Assembly (NCBI GenBank): GCA_902589185.1
Contig: CACIRZ010000002.1
Location: 28,848-92,847, forward strand
From: an uncultured SAR116 cluster alpha proteobacterium
GTDB lineage: Bacteria; Pseudomonadota; Alphaproteobacteria; Puniceispirillales; Marisalimonadaceae
Direction: 5' to 3'
DNA: 64,000 nt
Below are positions 16,909-25,021 of the stretch, in pieces. A program made the position numbers and the translations under genes. Each line of letters opens with the position of its first letter. Within the stretch, counting starts at the first letter, position 1. Under the pieces are notes generated by a model. The model was not told where the DNA came from, ran no database searches, and was given only the letters and a program-made list of their open reading frames with translations.

Positions 16909-17787
16909 ATGAAAAATGATAAAGAATTTCTAATATCACCGAATTTAGAAAATGATAATTTAACAAAAGAGATTGAAGGGTTTAACGAAGCAGGTGAATA
17001 TGTAAAACTTCCTGTAGTTAAAGAGATACCTCTAACGATTTATCTAAATAAACAAGAAATAGTTACTGCTATGACACTTGGTGATATGCCTGATCTTCTT
17101 GCAGTTGGATATTTATTAAACCAAAACATGCTCAAAAAAAATGATGTAATTTCTGAAGTTACTTATGATGAAGACTTACAAGTTGTAATAGTAAGAACAA
17201 AAAGAAAAACAAACTACGAAGAAAAAATGGAAAAGAAAATAAGGACAAGCGGTTGTGCTGTTGGAACTGTTTATGGCGATATAATGGATGATTTCTCATC
17301 AATAAATCTTGACAAAACTACCAAAATAAAAACTTCGTGGATTTATACAATTTCAAAAAAAGTTAATACTAAGCCAAGTCTCTATCTTAAAGCTGGCGCA
17401 TTACATGGGTGTGTTTTATGTAAAAATGATAAACCTCTTGTTTATGTTGAAGATGTTGGTAGGCATAATGCTGTTGATAAAATTGCAGGTTGGATTTTTT
17501 TAAATAATGAGAATACTAATGACAAAATTTTTTATACCACTGGAAGACTCACCTCAGAAATGGTAATTAAGACAGTCCAAATGGGTATTCCTATTTTGAT
17601 TTCAAGATCAGGTTTCACAGAATCAGGTGTAACACTTGCAAAACAAGCTGGCCTTACATTAATAGGAAGAGCAAAAGGAAAAAGAATGATTATTGCTAAC
17701 GGCATTGAAAGAGTTGTTTTCGATAGCGACATTACATCAGTTAAAAATGAAGACGTAATATCAGCACAAAGATCTATAATTAGTTGA
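16909..17787 (+). CDS. fdhD: formate dehydrogenase accessory sulfurtransferase FdhD
   Basis: About 292 residues. FdhD passes sulfur from a cysteine desulfurase to the Mo/W-bis-MGD cofactor before it enters FDH. The C-terminal half has the strongly conserved VEDVGRHNAVDKIAGW and TTGRLTSEMVIKTVQMGIP. The sulfur-relay loop reads RTSGCAVGTVYGD, so it keeps one Cys where E. coli has a CxxC pair. The chosen start is ATG 16909, with AGG seven bases upstream; TTG 16903 is also in frame. It lies between the ModE-like regulator and the mobAB fusion, all co-directional. Confidence 0.93.
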   Translation: MKNDKEFLISPNLENDNLTKEIEGFNEAGEYVKLPVVKEIPLTIYLNKQEIVTAMTLGDMPDLLAVGYLLNQNMLKKNDVISEVTYDEDLQVVIVRTKRKTNYEEKMEKKIRTSGCAVGTVYGDIMDDFSSINLDKTTKIKTSWIYTISKKVNTKPSLYLKAGALHGCVLCKNDKPLVYVEDVGRHNAVDKIAGWIFLNNENTNDKIFYTTGRLTSEMVIKTVQMGIPILISRSGFTESGVTLAKQAGLTLIGRAKGKRMIIANGIERVVFDSDITSVKNEDVISAQRSIIS

Positions 17788-17799
17788 GGCAATTTAAAT

Positions 17800-18933
17800 T
17801 TGAAAACAAATAATGAAATTATTCCGTGTGTTATCCTAGCAGGAGGAAAAGGAAGAAGAATGGGTGGAAAAGAAAAAGCCCTTATCAACCTCCTGGATAG
17901 ACCACTTATCTCTTATGTCTTAGAAAAAGTTTCTGGAAAAGCTGCACCTATTGCATTAAATATAAATACCAATTACGAAAAATTTCAAAACTTTGGTTAC
18001 GAAATTCTTGAAGATCCACTAAAAGGACACTTAGGTCCATTAGTTGGCATTTTAGCTTCCCTAAATTGGGCAAAAAATATAAAGCAAAATTGGGTTCTAA
18101 CTTTACCTTGTGACACACCTTTTCTCCCAAAAAATTTAATTGAATCTCTAGTAAAAGCTAAAAATGAAAATCCAAATGTAGATTTAGTTGTTGCAAAATC
18201 TAGAGGCTTTAACCATCCTGTAATAGCTTTATGGAAAACTGACAATAATTTAATATTAAAAAAAGCAATTGAAGAAGGTATAAGAAAAATTGATATTTTC
18301 ACATCTCAACTTAAGACTGCCTATGTAAATTTTGATAACATTGACACATCAAAATTTGATCCTTTCACAAACCTAAACTCACCTAAGGATTTAATTACTG
18401 CAAAGCAAATACTTGGGAAACTTCCACCCATATTTGGTCTTGCTGGTTGGTCTGGCTCTGGGAAGACAACATTATGTACTAAATTAATAGAAAATTTTAC
18501 AAAAATTGGAATTAACGTTGGAACTCTTAAACACGCACATCATAAATTTGATATAGATAAACCTGGTAAAGATTCATATAACCTTAGAAAAGCTGGAGCT
18601 CGACCAATGGTGATTTCATCAAAAGAGAGATTTGCTCTTATTCAAGAAAATGACAATGAAGAAGAAAAAAGTTTGTTTGAAATGTTGGAAATTTTTGCCA
18701 AAAGTCCATTAAATAAGTGTGATATAATAATAGTCGAAGGTTACAAAAACGAAAACATTCCAAAACTTGAAGTTTTTAGACGTGAAATTGGTAAAACATT
18801 TTTACATGAGGACGATAGTAATATTTTTGCAATAGCTTCAGATGAGAAGTTAAATACAGATATTCCCTCATTAGATTTAAACAACATAAGCGCTATAACT
18901 GACTTATTAATTAAAAAATTTGAGATTGCTTAA
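17800..18933 (+). CDS. mobAB: molybdopterin guanine dinucleotide synthesis fusion MobA-MobB
   Basis: 377 residues joining two enzymes. Residues 1 to about 200 are MobA (nucleotide-binding VILAGGKGRRMGGKEKAL, then LEDPLKGHLGPLVGI and LPCDTPFLP), which adds GMP to molybdopterin. Residues about 205 to 377 are MobB (P-loop GWSGSGKTTL, GTLKHAHHKF, VEGYKNE), a GTP-binding adaptor. The start is TTG at 17800, and no other start would preserve the MobA N-terminus. This supplies bis-MGD to the FDH. It sits 12 bases after fdhD. Confidence 0.93.
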   Translation: MKTNNEIIPCVILAGGKGRRMGGKEKALINLLDRPLISYVLEKVSGKAAPIALNINTNYEKFQNFGYEILEDPLKGHLGPLVGILASLNWAKNIKQNWVLTLPCDTPFLPKNLIESLVKAKNENPNVDLVVAKSRGFNHPVIALWKTDNNLILKKAIEEGIRKIDIFTSQLKTAYVNFDNIDTSKFDPFTNLNSPKDLITAKQILGKLPPIFGLAGWSGSGKTTLCTKLIENFTKIGINVGTLKHAHHKFDIDKPGKDSYNLRKAGARPMVISSKERFALIQENDNEEEKSLFEMLEIFAKSPLNKCDIIIVEGYKNENIPKLEVFRREIGKTFLHEDDSNIFAIASDEKLNTDIPSLDLNNISAITDLLIKKFEIA

Positions 18934-18951
18934 ATATAAGTGGAGCATAAC

Positions 18952-19605
18952 ATGCCTAAAACCCAAAATAACAATAATACTGCAAAGCCAAAATTTTTAA
19001 ACCTTTGGCCTACTCAGTTTATGGAAATGTCATTACCTGGACATGAAAATGCAAATTCTGTGATTGCAGATATAGTATTATCAAACAATGCATCTCAAGA
19101 GAGTATGACAGAAAATTATATATCTCAAAATATTTTGGAAATGGATCATCCTGCTATGTTTTGGCTAAAACAATGTATTGATAGAGCTGTATATGATTAT
19201 GCACAACAATCAGGGGTAAATTATGAACTAAACTGGTCAATCCAAGGCTGGGGGAATGTTAACATGAAAGGAGATTATCATAATCTTCATAACCATCCCC
19301 ATTCTTGGTTATCAGGAACCTATTATATAAATGTTCCTGATCAATCAGACGCTGAAATATATAGATCAGACCTTAACCCAGCCTCAATTAGTTTTTTTGA
19401 TCCACGCCCTCAAGCAAATATGAATTCAATCAGAGGTGATAACCAAGTAGATCCTGAACATAGAGTTTTACCTAAGTCTGGAGATTTACTTTTGTGGCCA
19501 GCATTTCTACATCACCTTGTACATCCAAATATGTCTGACTTTCCAAGGATATCAATTTCTTTTAATGTCATTGTTAAATGGGATAAAAACCTTATACCTA
19601 ACTGA
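18952..19605 (+). CDS. putative 2-oxoglutarate/Fe(II)-dependent oxygenase (TIGR02466-like)
   Basis: About 217 residues with the double-stranded beta-helix pattern of the 'putative 2OG-Fe(II) oxygenase' family. An early FLNLWPTQFM segment is present, as are the metal motif region HNHPHSWLSGTYYINVP, SGDLLLWPAFLHHLVHPN carrying the distal His, and RISISFNVIVKW at the end. ATG 18952 has GGAG seven bases upstream and is preferred over GTG 18940. It follows mobAB by about 18 bases on the same strand, an unusual partner for cofactor genes. A second member of the family lies at 45001-45648. Substrate unknown. Confidence 0.8.
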   Translation: MPKTQNNNNTAKPKFLNLWPTQFMEMSLPGHENANSVIADIVLSNNASQESMTENYISQNILEMDHPAMFWLKQCIDRAVYDYAQQSGVNYELNWSIQGWGNVNMKGDYHNLHNHPHSWLSGTYYINVPDQSDAEIYRSDLNPASISFFDPRPQANMNSIRGDNQVDPEHRVLPKSGDLLLWPAFLHHLVHPNMSDFPRISISFNVIVKWDKNLIPN

Positions 19606-19611
19606 TATAAA

Positions 19612-20841
19612 TTATAAGCATCTATGTTCGAAAGGATAAAATTTAAGAAGCTGTCCTACGTTAACTGTTTCATAATCAATTGGTATTTCTACAATTCCGT
19701 CTGCACCAGTTAGTGAAGAAATCACACCCGCTCCTTTCCTTCCATGAATTGACAAATAATCCCCATTCTTTTCACTGATTATTTTTGCTCTTAAATACTC
19801 TGCCCTACCTTTTCTTTTTTTGTGCTCAAAACCTGAAGGAATTTTGATAGCTAATGGTTCTAAATCTACTCCGCCCGCTCGTTTAATTAATAGTGGTTTT
19901 ATTAATAACTTTGAACAAACAAATGCGGCTACAGGATTTCCTGGTAGACAAAAAATAATTTTATTTTTCTTTCTTCCAATCGCCATTGGTTTCCCTGGCT
20001 TCATAGCTAATTGCCAGACTAAACATTCAGCTCCAACGTCTCTAATTGCATTTTGCGTGTGATCTTCAACGCCATCTGAAGCACCCCCAGATGAAATTAC
20101 TACATCACTTTTTGATAAGGCATCATCAAATTTTTTTGCTAACTCATTTCTGTTGTCTTTTACTATTCCTAAATCATGTATTTTTAAAAATTTGTGATCT
20201 AATAATGAAAGTAGCATTGGTTTATTAGAATCATAAATTTGACCTTCTAATCTATTTTCTGTTTCAGTTGAAATTAGTTCATCTCCAGTTGAAATTACTG
20301 AAACATTTAGTTTTTCATATATATCAATTTTATTATTTCCAGAAGCAGCGAGTTGCCCAATATCTGCAGCATTGATTAATTTTCCTTTTTTTACAACAAC
20401 CTCACCCTTTCTTAAATTTTCGCCTATTGGTCTCATGTTTTGACTTTGTTTTATTTTGTCATTAATAATCACTTTATTATTTAATCTCTTGCATTTTTCA
20501 TGCATAACGATCGTATCAACTCCCTCAGGCATTATAGCACCAGTATAAATTTCAATAGCTTGATGAGGTAAAATATTCTTTTTAAAAGGGTGTCCTGCCT
20601 TAGCAACCCCAATAACTTCAAATTCTGTTTTAGGATTATTTATATATGTGTGGTGTAAAATTCCATAACCATCAACAGCTGAGTTTGCAGTTGAGGGTAA
20701 ATTTAACCTACTTTTAATTGTTTTATAATTTATACGTTCTTGAGCTTTATGGATAAGTGATTGTGTCTTTCCATCTTTTTCAAAAATTGATTCTTTTAAA
20801 AGATCTCTTGCAATTTCTAATTTGGTAGGTTTGATTGACAT
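19612..20841 (-). CDS. moeA: molybdopterin molybdenumtransferase
   Basis: 409 residues with the MoeA domain order. SAVDGYGILH near residue 52 lies in domain III/I, and the central MPT-binding fold carries VISTGDEL, SSGGASDGVEDHT and KPGKPMAIG. LPGNPVAAFV follows, and a C-terminal beta domain IV (GRKGAGVISSLTGADG) completes it. It inserts molybdate or tungstate into adenylylated molybdopterin. It is the last gene of the long minus-strand FDH operon, six bases after the protease gene, and converges on the 2OG oxygenase gene. Confidence 0.94.
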   Translation of the reverse strand: MSIKPTKLEIARDLLKESIFEKDGKTQSLIHKAQERINYKTIKSRLNLPSTANSAVDGYGILHHTYINNPKTEFEVIGVAKAGHPFKKNILPHQAIEIYTGAIMPEGVDTIVMHEKCKRLNNKVIINDKIKQSQNMRPIGENLRKGEVVVKKGKLINAADIGQLAASGNNKIDIYEKLNVSVISTGDELISTETENRLEGQIYDSNKPMLLSLLDHKFLKIHDLGIVKDNRNELAKKFDDALSKSDVVISSGGASDGVEDHTQNAIRDVGAECLVWQLAMKPGKPMAIGRKKNKIIFCLPGNPVAAFVCSKLLIKPLLIKRAGGVDLEPLAIKIPSGFEHKKRKGRAEYLRAKIISEKNGDYLSIHGRKGAGVISSLTGADGIVEIPIDYETVNVGQLLKFYPFEHRCL

Positions 20842-20847
20842 AGAATT

Positions 20848-21558
20848 CTATTTTATCTGACTAGCATATTTATTCAAAAACTTTTCTATTAATTTAATAT
20901 CAATTGCAAAATTAACTCCAGCGTCAATGTCTGCTTCCTTAGTGTATATAGCGTCTACCATACCAACCAGTTCACCATCATTATTTAACAAAGGTGCCCC
21001 TGAAGCACCAGGATTTACAGCTGCATCTGTTTGAATAAAATCTTCAATTGGGTTGAATCCCAATCTTGTTCTATTAAGTCCAGATACTATTCCACATGAT
21101 AAGCTTTGACCTAATCCAAAACTATTACCTATTAGACAAACTTCATTACCATATTTTATTTTTTTCTTTGTAACTTTAACACTTTGACCTTTGTTTTTTG
21201 ATTTTAAAATAGCTATATCAGTTTTAAAGTCAGTCAAAATTACATCAACTTTCTCTGATTTATTATCATAATTTCTAATTTCTACTACCTTTGCATTTTT
21301 AATTACATGCGCAGCTGTAAGTATATATTTTGTCATTTTTTCTTTTTTGTCCAATGACAAATAAAATCCTGTACCAGCTGGTGCAGTACCAGGCGGAGCT
21401 CCAAAACCGGGTTTATTGTATCCAGGCCAAGTTGGCAAAACAACTACAGTTGATTTGTAAACTTTTTCCCATACTTTAGAATAATCGTGAGCAAGGGTAC
21501 TAAAATTTATTAAGAATATAGTTAAATATAAAACTGATTTAATAGTTTTATTAACCAT
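20848..21558 (-). CDS. exported trypsin-like serine protease
   Basis: 236 residues: a signal peptide (SVLYLTIFLINFSTLAHD) then a single trypsin-like/S1C domain with no PDZ domain. The triad is complete: His84 in LTAAHV, Asp114 in KTDIAIL, Ser186 in NPGASGAPL. Other features are an FAxIQTDAAVNPG-type stretch typical of DegP-like folds and ENLVGM-like closing strands. It should be periplasmic. Its place inside the fdh operon, between the 40-residue protein gene and moeA, suggests quality control or maturation of the periplasmic FDH complex. That role is inferred. Confidence 0.87.
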   Translation of the reverse strand: MVNKTIKSVLYLTIFLINFSTLAHDYSKVWEKVYKSTVVVLPTWPGYNKPGFGAPPGTAPAGTGFYLSLDKKEKMTKYILTAAHVIKNAKVVEIRNYDNKSEKVDVILTDFKTDIAILKSKNKGQSVKVTKKKIKYGNEVCLIGNSFGLGQSLSCGIVSGLNRTRLGFNPIEDFIQTDAAVNPGASGAPLLNNDGELVGMVDAIYTKEADIDAGVNFAIDIKLIEKFLNKYASQIK

Positions 21559-21575
21559 ATAAAGATTTATTCAGT

Positions 21576-21698
21576 CTATAATCTTACATTTGAACTTGAC
21601 ATAACACTTGCAGTATCCATACCCGTACTTGTTAAAATCACGTATACACCTACTCCAACTATTATCGCAAATACACTACTTGTAAAAAACATTTTCAT
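21576..21698 (-). CDS. 40-residue single-span membrane protein in the fdh operon (hypothetical)
   Basis: A frame from ATG 21698 to TAG 21576, preceded by the strong ribosome binding site AAAGGAG. It encodes 40 residues: a short basic head MKMFFTSS, one membrane helix (VFAIIVGVGVYVILTSTG), and a polar Ser-rich tail ending NVRL. It fits exactly into the gap between the WD40-cytochrome gene and the protease gene. The Shine-Dalgarno signal, composition and operon position make it a credible gene. It may be a small subunit or anchor for a periplasmic or membrane component. No family recognised with certainty. Confidence 0.7.
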   Translation of the reverse strand: MKMFFTSSVFAIIVGVGVYVILTSTGMDTASVMSSSNVRL

Positions 21699-21713
21699 TT
21701 TAAACTCCTTTGT

Positions 21714-23063
21714 TTAGTTAGTAGCTTTTTTTAAAAACATTACAAGATCTTGTCTGTCTTGTATTTTTTTCATTCTTTGTATTGGCATCTTGGTACCTGG
21801 CGTTACCTTATCAGGTCCCTCATCAAATAGCCTATTAATACTTTCTTCATTCCATATTATATCAGAATCTATTAGAGCTTGTGAATATTTATACCCTTCT
21901 AATGTACCAGCCTTACGCCCAAAAATTTTATAAAGTGTAGGACCTGCTCTTTTTTTTCCATTTTCTACAAGAGTATGACAAACACTGCATTTTCTGGCAA
22001 ATTGTTTTTCACCATTACTAACCTCTTTTACAGGGTTAAATCTTCTAGCTGGCCCTGGTCTTTCTAAAAACTTTGGAGGAAAGTCAAATATCTGCCATCT
22101 TGTTAAAAAATCGTCAAGACCAGCAACAATTAATGAAGAATCATTAGGAAAAAGAATATTGTCCCATATTGGTCCATTGACTGCGTTGAAATCTCTGACT
22201 AATGACCAATTTTTAGTATCTAATATAATCATTCTACCTTTTGCATTGCCAAAACTTAACATATTTTCTTTTTCTAAATAATACATAGATAATATTGGAA
22301 CTCTATCTTCTTTTATGTTTAAAATAGTCTCATCTTCATCAAATTTATTTATTTTTATTTGTCCGTCTGTTGAACCAAAAGCTATAAAATTTTGTTTTTC
22401 ATCTACTTCAAATTTTGAGATGCCCCATCCATTTTTTATTAATGGCCTTACATATTCCCCATTATTTACTTTCCAAAGTTTAATTTCGCCATCATACCCG
22501 GAACTATATATATACTTACCATCTTTTGAGTATTTAACTGAGTAAACTGGGCCTTTATGTCCAACAAGTGAGTGTATTTTTTTTCTTTCTTTTAAATCCC
22601 ATACTCCTACGGTACCATCCCAACTAGCTGATAATAAAAATTTACCGTCACTTGAAAACTCCAAATCAGCTATTTTACCCCTATGATTTCCAAGTCTAAT
22701 TGGTTCTATTTCCTCATTTATTTTATGGATGTCATTTAGTGACCATAGTAAAATATTGTTGTCATCCCCACCTGATACTAAAAAATCATTTCTTGGTGAG
22801 AATTCAACTGCATTTACTGCAGCATCGTGACCAATCAAAGTAATTTTCTCCTTAATTGGATTTAAATCCCAAACAACAACAGAATAATCAAAACTGGCAC
22901 TAGCCATTAGTTTATTATTTGTTGACACAGCTAAACCTTTAACTGGACCACCATGGGCAGTGTATTGCTCAATGCTATGTGAGTTTTTCATTATAATTAA
23001 AAAAGATATCATAATTAATTTATAAATTACGATATCTTTAATAGAGATTGTCTTAAAAGGCAT
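21714..23063 (-). CDS. WD40 repeat - cytochrome c fusion protein
   Basis: 449 residues. A signal helix (IVIYKLIMISFLIIM) is followed by about seven WD40 blades over residues 35 to 330 (GGPVKGLAVSTNNKLMASAS, GHDAAVNAVEFS, GHKGPVYSVKYS). The C-terminal class I cytochrome c domain has CSVCH at 359-363 as haem site and Met426 in GTKMP as the probable sixth ligand. It should be a periplasmic electron carrier with a beta-propeller docking module. It lies 13 bases downstream of the FDH cytochrome b gene in the same direction, so it may accept electrons from the FDH complex. Confidence 0.9.
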   Translation of the reverse strand: MPFKTISIKDIVIYKLIMISFLIIMKNSHSIEQYTAHGGPVKGLAVSTNNKLMASASFDYSVVVWDLNPIKEKITLIGHDAAVNAVEFSPRNDFLVSGGDDNNILLWSLNDIHKINEEIEPIRLGNHRGKIADLEFSSDGKFLLSASWDGTVGVWDLKERKKIHSLVGHKGPVYSVKYSKDGKYIYSSGYDGEIKLWKVNNGEYVRPLIKNGWGISKFEVDEKQNFIAFGSTDGQIKINKFDEDETILNIKEDRVPILSMYYLEKENMLSFGNAKGRMIILDTKNWSLVRDFNAVNGPIWDNILFPNDSSLIVAGLDDFLTRWQIFDFPPKFLERPGPARRFNPVKEVSNGEKQFARKCSVCHTLVENGKKRAGPTLYKIFGRKAGTLEGYKYSQALIDSDIIWNEESINRLFDEGPDKVTPGTKMPIQRMKKIQDRQDLVMFLKKATN

Positions 23064-23076
23064 TTATTATAATTAT

Positions 23077-24138
23077 TTACTCAGCAGGTTCAGGCTTTGA
23101 TTTTGACTCTTCTTCTACTTCCTTTGCCCATAAACCATGGTGTTCTTTTGCCCAATTCTTGTCAACTTCACCACTGTTCATGGCGTCAAGAGCACCTTCC
23201 ATTCCTACGGAACCTATATAAATATGTGCAATAATCATAATCATTAGACCCAAGGATACAATTCCATGCCAAACCTGATTATATTGCTGTTCTTGTAAAA
23301 GCGTTAAATCAGTTGGCAAACCTAATCCAAGAACATTAAGTAAGGCGAATGTATCAGCAAACATTGTAGTTTGAAATGGAAACATTAAGGCAATTCCTGA
23401 CATGCTAACTGACAGACCCCCAATCATGGTAATCCAAAAAATCATTTTTTGCCCTGCATTAAATTTTTTTGCTGGTGGATGCACACCTGCTTTAAATATT
23501 CCTCCACCCATTTTCAACCATTCCCAATCAACTTTATTTGGTATGTTATGTCTTACCCACAATACAAATGCTAATGCTAGACCTAACATAAAAGCAAAAG
23601 CTAGGTAATTATGAATATATTTGCCACCTATAGTTATTGCTGTAAATATTTCTGGACCAAAAATAGGCAATAATACATATTTCCCATAAAGCAAATTTAA
23701 GCCCGTGAGAGCCAATAAAACAAAAGACCCAGCCATCAGCCAATGGGCAAATCTATCAATTGCAGCAAATCTTAAGATTGTTTGTCCAGACAGACCAGCA
23801 TCCACTTTTATTTTACCTCTATACATATAAAAAGCAAAAAGGACACCAATAATGGCTAGTAGCCCTAATCCACCATATAGCGTAACCGGACCATTTCTTA
23901 TTGCTCTCCAATTATCACCTTCTGATTGGATCATCACAGCTGATAATTGATCTTTCATTTGTGTAGATCCAGCATTCCCTGTTCTAATATAGCGCCACAA
24001 GTCAGCATCAGATTTTAATCCCAATGTGTTACCTGGAACCTCGCCTTTAACTTGTGCAATTGATGAGTTTGGATTTGTTACAAACGTAAGACTAATGACA
24101 AATACCATAGTAAATGCAATAACCAGTTTCCTAACCAT
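23077..24138 (-). CDS. fdhC: formate dehydrogenase gamma subunit (cytochrome b556)
   Basis: 353 residues. After a signal peptide and a periplasmic stretch (to about residue 80) there is one extra membrane helix, then the four-helix cytochrome b core. Candidate haem histidines are in DRFAHWLMAG, KYIHNYLAFA, VWHGIVSLGL and IIAHIYIG. It anchors the FDH to the membrane and passes electrons to quinone or onward to the cytochrome c encoded next. The tail is charged and Glu/Lys-rich. AGGAGAG precedes the ATG. It is 13 bases after the lipoprotein gene. Confidence 0.93.
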   Translation of the reverse strand: MVRKLVIAFTMVFVISLTFVTNPNSSIAQVKGEVPGNTLGLKSDADLWRYIRTGNAGSTQMKDQLSAVMIQSEGDNWRAIRNGPVTLYGGLGLLAIIGVLFAFYMYRGKIKVDAGLSGQTILRFAAIDRFAHWLMAGSFVLLALTGLNLLYGKYVLLPIFGPEIFTAITIGGKYIHNYLAFAFMLGLALAFVLWVRHNIPNKVDWEWLKMGGGIFKAGVHPPAKKFNAGQKMIFWITMIGGLSVSMSGIALMFPFQTTMFADTFALLNVLGLGLPTDLTLLQEQQYNQVWHGIVSLGLMIMIIAHIYIGSVGMEGALDAMNSGEVDKNWAKEHHGLWAKEVEEESKSKPEPAE

Positions 24139-24151
24139 TAATTCTCTCCTC

Positions 24152-24346
24152 TTAATTACTTCTTTGTCTTGAAGTATGCATCTTTAGTTTATTTACTTGT
24201 TCTTTAGTTAGACTAGCGTCTTTTTTACCTAAATACACACCTTTTTTATAATTTAATATTCTTCCTTGTTCCTCTTGGCATGAACTTAATACCAAAGATG
24301 CTAGAAAGATTGAGATAACTATAATTGTTTTATTAATTTTAATCAT
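24152..24346 (-). CDS. small FDH-associated lipoprotein (hypothetical)
   Basis: About 64 residues: a hydrophobic signal (TIIVISIFLASLVLSSC) ending in the lipobox LSSC, so a mature lipoprotein of about 43 residues with a basic C-terminus. The mature part contains GVYLGKKDASLTKEQ, a pattern I associate with short proteins beside FDH cytochrome genes, though I cannot verify that. The start is ATG 24346, with GTG 24349 just ahead. It is the first gene after the intra-operon terminator and immediately precedes the cytochrome b gene. Role unknown; it may help assemble or dock the complex. Confidence 0.75.
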   Translation of the reverse strand: MIKINKTIIVISIFLASLVLSSCQEEQGRILNYKKGVYLGKKDASLTKEQVNKLKMHTSRQRSN

Positions 24347-24379
24347 CACATACCCCAGAATTGTAAGATTTTAAGAATC

Positions 24380-24407
24380 AAAAAAGGCGGATAAATCCGC
24401 CTTTTTT
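24380..24407 (-). terminator. intrinsic terminator after fdhB, inside the fdh gene run
   Basis: A 13-base perfect stem (arm AAAAAAGGCGGAT, loop AA) ends in a run of six T on either strand. On the minus strand it lies 10 bases past the fdhB stop and 34 bases before the lipoprotein gene. It should end or attenuate transcripts from the torD-fdhAB part, lowering expression of the cytochrome and maturation genes. It is symmetrical and could also act on plus-strand transcripts. Confidence 0.88.
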
Positions 24408-24417
24408 GTGTACGTTT

Positions 24418-25008
24418 TTAACCTTTTAATTGGTATGCAGTTCCCCAACCCCAAGCACCAGATCCGAAGCCACGAGCAACCACTCTTTCTCTAAAGATAT
24501 CAGCTACTTCATCTCCGTCTCCAGCAAGCAAGGCCTTAGTTGAACACATCTCTGCACATGAAGGTAATTTACCTTCTGCAAGTCTGTTGCGTCCATACTT
24601 TTGGAACTCTAACTCACCCATGTCTGTTTCAGGTCCCCCTGCACAGAATGTACATTTGTCCATCTTCCCTCTAGAACCATAATTTCCAGCTTGTGGAAAT
24701 TGAGGAGCTCCAAAAGGACATGCATAGAAGCAGTAACCACAACCGATACATAGATCTTTAGAGTGTAATACAACACCTTGGTCTGTCTGATAAAAACAGT
24801 CCACTGGGCATACCGCCATACATGGTGCATCTGAACAATGCATGCAAGCAACAGAGATTGATCTTTCTCCTGGCTTTCCATCTTGTATTGTTACAACTCT
24901 TCTTCTGTTTATTCCCCATGGTACCTCATGTTCATTCTTACATGCTGTTACACAGGCGTTACACTCAATACATCTTTCTGCATCGCATAAGAATTTCATT
25001 CGTGCCAT
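24418..25008 (-). CDS. fdhB: formate dehydrogenase beta (Fe-S) subunit
   Basis: 196 residues, nearly all ferredoxin-like. Four cysteine groups suit four [4Fe-4S] clusters: CIECNACVTAC near residue 15, CMHCSDAPCMAVCP near 55, CIGCGYCFYACP near 87, and CTFCAGG with CAEMC near 120 to 150. There is no C-terminal membrane helix such as E. coli FdnH has, so membrane attachment relies on the cytochrome b subunit. GAGGG precedes the ATG. It follows fdhA by 13 bases and carries electrons from the Mo/W centre to haem b. Confidence 0.95.
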   Translation of the reverse strand: MARMKFLCDAERCIECNACVTACKNEHEVPWGINRRRVVTIQDGKPGERSISVACMHCSDAPCMAVCPVDCFYQTDQGVVLHSKDLCIGCGYCFYACPFGAPQFPQAGNYGSRGKMDKCTFCAGGPETDMGELEFQKYGRNRLAEGKLPSCAEMCSTKALLAGDGDEVADIFRERVVARGFGSGAWGWGTAYQLKG

Positions 25009-25021
25009 TTTTAAGCCCTCC

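Noticed and set aside
24609..24881. Second-frame ORF inside fdhB
   Set aside because: It is a shadow of the Fe-S subunit, whose cysteine motifs are in the other frame.
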